Shown here piece after piece: positions 6,004 to 7,922 of a stretch of DNA of 7,922 nt. Each line of letters starts with the position of its first letter. The stretch's first letter is position 1. The position numbers and the translations under genes are program-made. The notes below the pieces were generated by a model. The model ran no database searches. It saw only the letters and a list, made by a program, of their open reading frames with translations, and had not been told where the DNA came from. Source of the DNA: JBEVMS01 sp040508515 (lineage in GTDB: Bacteria; Pseudomonadota; Gammaproteobacteria; Xanthomonadales; Rhodanobacteraceae); assembly GCA_040508515.1 (NCBI GenBank), contig JBEVMS010000321.1:1-7922 (forward strand), in the 5' to 3' direction.

Positions 6004-6807
6004 ATGCCAAGACCCGCCGTCAATGTCGCGGCGCGCGCCGCGCGCACCGCAGGCAACGTGATCCTGCGCTACATGAACCGCCTGGACGGCCTCGCCGTCG
6101 TCGAGAAGCAGCGGATGGACTTCGCCTCCGAAGTCGACCGCATGGCCGAAGCGGAGATCATCAAAGAACTCAAGCGCGCCTACCCGGGCCACGCCTTCCT
6201 CGCCGAGGAAAGCGGCGCGATCGGCAAGGCGCCGCAGACCTGGGTGATCGATCCGCTGGACGGCACGCACAATTATCTGCGCGGCATTCCACACTTCTGC
6301 GTGTCGATCGCGATGCTGGAAAAGGGCGTGCCGGTCTACGCGGTGATCTTCGACCCGCTGCGCGACGAGCTGTTCACCGCTAGCAAGGGCGATGGCGCCT
6401 ATCTCAACGACCGGCGCATCCGCGTTGGCAAGCGCGAAAACCTCGGCGGCGCGATGATCGGCACCGGCTTCCCCTACCGTCAGCGCGCCCATCTGGACAC
6501 CCAGTTGGCGATGACCCGCGCCCTGCTCGGCCAAGCCGAGGACATCCGTCGCTCCGGCTCGGCTGCGCTGGATTTGGCCTATGTCGCGGCTGGCCGCTTC
6601 GACGGCTATTTCGAGATCGGCCTGAAACCTTGGGACATGGCCGCCGGCGCGCTGCTGGTGCATGAAGCGGGTGGGCGCTACTGCGATTTCGCCGGACGCG
6701 ACAAACTGCCGGAAAGCGGCAACATCATCGCCGGCAACCTTAAGGTAGCGCAGGCGATGGTTGAAGCCATCGGCGCCCAGGCCACGCCCGAGCTGCTCAA
6801 GGGCTGA
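6004..6807 (+). CDS. suhB: Inositol-1-monophosphatase family protein SuhB
   Basis: SuhB is a Mg-dependent, Li-sensitive phosphatase-fold enzyme hydrolysing inositol 1-phosphate and related esters. In E. coli it also binds RNA polymerase in rRNA antitermination and ribosome maturation. The 267-residue length matches. Metal and substrate motifs are complete: EES (Glu68-Glu69), IDPLDGTHN (82-90, Asp83 and Asp86), and KPWDMAAGALLVHEAGG (208-224, Asp211). DFASEVDRMAE (39-49) and RRSGSAALDLAYVAAGRFDG (182-201) are also typical. The ATG at 6004 begins MPRPAVNVAARAARTAGN, like other SuhB N-termini. No purine-rich Shine-Dalgarno is visible; the ATG follows a repeated AAAGCC (5991-5996 and 5998-6003). 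It is transcribed away from the unknown gene and trmJ. A hairpin follows the stop. Confidence 0.95.
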   Translation: MPRPAVNVAARAARTAGNVILRYMNRLDGLAVVEKQRMDFASEVDRMAEAEIIKELKRAYPGHAFLAEESGAIGKAPQTWVIDPLDGTHNYLRGIPHFCVSIAMLEKGVPVYAVIFDPLRDELFTASKGDGAYLNDRRIRVGKRENLGGAMIGTGFPYRQRAHLDTQLAMTRALLGQAEDIRRSGSAALDLAYVAAGRFDGYFEIGLKPWDMAAGALLVHEAGGRYCDFAGRDKLPESGNIIAGNLKVAQAMVEAIGAQATPELLKG

Positions 6808-6812
6808 CCGCG

Positions 6813-6835
6813 CAAGCGCATCGGCGATGCGCTTG
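6813..6835 (+). terminator. Hairpin terminator of suhB
   Basis: CAAGCGCATC (6813-6822) and GATGCGCTTG (6826-6835) form a perfect 10-bp stem with a 3-base loop, 5 bases after the suhB stop. Only TT follows directly, so termination may be partial. Because the dyad is symmetric it could also stop transcripts arriving from hda on the other strand. Confidence 0.6.
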
Positions 6836-6880
6836 TTCAACGCTCAAGCCGTGATGCGCGCGACGTGCTCCGCACGGTTT

Positions 6881-6912
6881 GTTTGGCGCGGCCTCCTCGG
6901 CCCGCTCCAAAC
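6881..6912. terminator. Second hairpin in the suhB/hda convergent spacer
   Basis: GTTTGG-C-GCGGCC (6881-6893) pairs with GGCCCGC-T-CCAAAC (6899-6912) around a 5-base loop, with one mismatch and one bulged base. It lies about 130 bases past the hda stop on the - strand and 75 past suhB on the + strand. No U-tract follows on either strand. It may be part of a bidirectional 3' end or an independent RNA structure. Confidence 0.3.
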
Positions 6913-7040
6913 GCGCGCATGCCTAAACGGGTGCGCCATCCCCACAAGTTTCGCTGCAAGAAAAATGACCGCCGACGCGTGGCGCAGAAGCGTTATTCCG
7001 CGCACCCACCACCACTGCGTAGCTGCGTGGGCGCCGCGAT

Positions 7041-7757
7041 TCAAACGCCGTTGTGCGGCTCGGTGGCAGCTTCGCGCAGCATGCCGCGCAAAAACGGCAC
7101 GGTGACTTTGCGTCGCGCCGCCAGTGAAGCCTGATCGAGCTTTTCCAGCAAATCGAGCAAGGTGCCCAGATCGCGTGCGTGATGCACGAACAGCCAGTCC
7201 AGCACGTTGTGATCCAACTCGATGCCGCGCAGGCTGGCGTCAACCCGCAGCACCTGGCGCCGCTCGGCATCATCCAGCGCCTTGAGCTGAAACTGCACAC
7301 AGGCGCCCAGCCGCGAACGCAAGTCCGGCAGTTGCAGGCCCACTTGCGAGGGCGAACTTTCCGCCGCGAACAGCATGCTGCCACCAGCATTGCGTGTCTG
7401 GTTGTAGAGGTCGAACAAGGCGTGCTCGGCCTCGCGGTCGCCGGCGATCGCGCCCAGGTCGTCCAGTGCCAGGAACTCGCTGCCGGAAACCCCGCGAATC
7501 GCTGCGGCGCGATCGTCCAATCGCGCCAGCGGCAGGTATTGCACGGTGCGCCCCTGCTGAAGCGCGGCCTGGCAGGCGGCCACCAGCAGATGACTTTTGC
7601 CGCTGCCGTCCACCCCGTGCAGATACACCCACGGCGCGTCAGCCCGCTGCGCTAGTGCGGTGACCGCGGCCAGTGCCGCGGCGTTGCCGGCGGGATGGAA
7701 ATGTTCAAACCGCTGGCGTCGCGGCCAGCGCAGGGCGAGGGGCAACTGCGGGATCAT
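7041..7757 (-). CDS. hda: DnaA regulatory inactivator Hda
   Basis: Hda is a DnaA-like AAA+ protein that, bound to the DNA-loaded sliding clamp, stimulates ATP hydrolysis on DnaA and so prevents re-initiation of replication. The 238-residue length is usual. The N-terminus PQLPLAL (3-9) is the clamp-binding motif (QL-x-LPL type). Walker A is HGVDGSGKS (47-55), Walker B FLALDDLG (95-102), and LRSRLG (146-151) carries the box VII arginine. A C-terminal lid with LLDLLEKLDQASLAARRKVTVPF is characteristic. It lacks the DnaA DNA-binding domain, which separates it from DnaA. Its ATG overlaps the stop of the preceding gene by ATGA with no Shine-Dalgarno of its own, so translation is probably coupled. 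It is convergent with suhB. Confidence 0.95.
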   Translation of the reverse strand: MIPQLPLALRWPRRQRFEHFHPAGNAAALAAVTALAQRADAPWVYLHGVDGSGKSHLLVAACQAALQQGRTVQYLPLARLDDRAAAIRGVSGSEFLALDDLGAIAGDREAEHALFDLYNQTRNAGGSMLFAAESSPSQVGLQLPDLRSRLGACVQFQLKALDDAERRQVLRVDASLRGIELDHNVLDWLFVHHARDLGTLLDLLEKLDQASLAARRKVTVPFLRGMLREAATEPHNGV

Positions 7758-7922
7758 TCGAGTTTTCGGGTAGACGGGGGCGCATCCGACGGCGCCACGG
7801 CGGCATGCGCGGAGGCCGAGTGTACCTCGACATCGATCTCCACCTCGGTGATCACCGGATCGCCGGGCCCTTCCTCGGTGTAAAGATTGCTATGTCGGTA
7901 GCGTTCCAGCAGATAACGCAGC
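7754..7922 (-). CDS. 3' end of gene before hda, probably PerM / AI-2E family permease
   Basis: Only the last 55 residues are in the window: LRYLLERYRHSNLYTEEG followed by a hydrophilic tail rich in Asp, Glu, Val, Ala and Ser, ending in RKLE. A short basic amphipathic segment with RY...LYT and then a variable acidic tail is how the cytoplasmic end of AI-2E/PerM transporters looks to me. A PerM-like gene next to hda is an arrangement I recall from Pseudomonas and relatives. The visible piece contains no membrane segment, so the call rests largely on position. The stop overlaps the hda start (ATGA). Confidence 0.55.
   Translation of the reverse strand, partial: LRYLLERYRHSNLYTEEGPGDPVITEVEIDVEVHSASAHAAVAPSDAPPSTRKLE

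Noticed and set aside
5989..6840. 283-codon open frame antisense to suhB
   Set aside because: It mirrors the suhB codons exactly and has no family features; suhB has complete catalytic motifs.
6919..7134. Open frame for a very basic peptide beginning MPKRVRHPHKFRCKKNDRRR
   Set aside because: No Shine-Dalgarno, no recognisable family, and its second half is antisense to hda. The composition is what GC-rich noncoding DNA produces.
1..7922. CRISPR array, tRNA/rRNA genes, insertion sequence, integrase or toxin-antitoxin pair
   Set aside because: I looked for regular repeats, cloverleaf arms, terminal inverted repeats with transposase, and small paired genes. None is present.

Overview
This is a GC-rich stretch of ordinary-looking bacterial chromosome. 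Gene content, protein sequences and GC-biased codon use point to a gammaproteobacterium of the Xanthomonadales (Xanthomonas, Rhodanobacter, Dyella and relatives). That placement is recognition from the proteins (PdxH, SuhB, Hda, TrmJ, YbjQ), not a computed phylogeny. I see no insertion sequence, phage gene, CRISPR array, tRNA or rRNA.

Layout: 1-791 (+) is the 3' part of an atypical short-chain dehydrogenase/epimerase cut by the window edge. 984-1328 (+) is a YbjQ-family small protein with a clear Shine-Dalgarno. 1292-2161 (-) is a D-glycerate 3-kinase-like P-loop kinase whose end overlaps the YbjQ gene. A very short divergent gap follows, containing a perfect 10-bp palindrome. Next is a tightly packed + strand cluster: pdxH (2203-2790), a YjbQ/UPF0047 gene (2787-3218, GTGA overlap) and a cobalamin-binding-protein-like gene (3220-4023, TTG start one base after the previous stop). 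A gene-free stretch of about 345 bp (4024-4368) follows. Then come trmJ (4369-5139, -), a spacer with a strong hairpin and a pyrimidine-rich tract, an unrecognised 120-aa acidic protein (5405-5767, -), suhB (6004-6807, +) with a hairpin just after its stop, a short convergent spacer, hda (7041-7757, -), and the 3' end of the gene before hda (7754-7922, -), probably a PerM/AI-2E-type permease.

How the genes relate: the + strand trio joins a vitamin B6 enzyme, a protein family with reported weak thiamine-phosphate synthase activity, and a B12-binding-like protein without a signal peptide. They are very probably cotranscribed and translationally coupled. TrmJ (tRNA 2'-O-methylation) and SuhB (inositol monophosphatase fold, RNA polymerase/ribosome biogenesis factor in E. 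coli) flank the unknown gene. Hda (regulatory inactivation of DnaA) is coupled by an ATGA overlap to the permease-like gene, an arrangement I recall from other gammaproteobacteria.

Most of the window is housekeeping. The items most worth a second look are the leaderless BtuF-like protein in its B6/B1 cluster, the unrecognised gene between trmJ and suhB, and a few inverted repeats in the spacers. I found no convincing evidence of a new multi-gene system.
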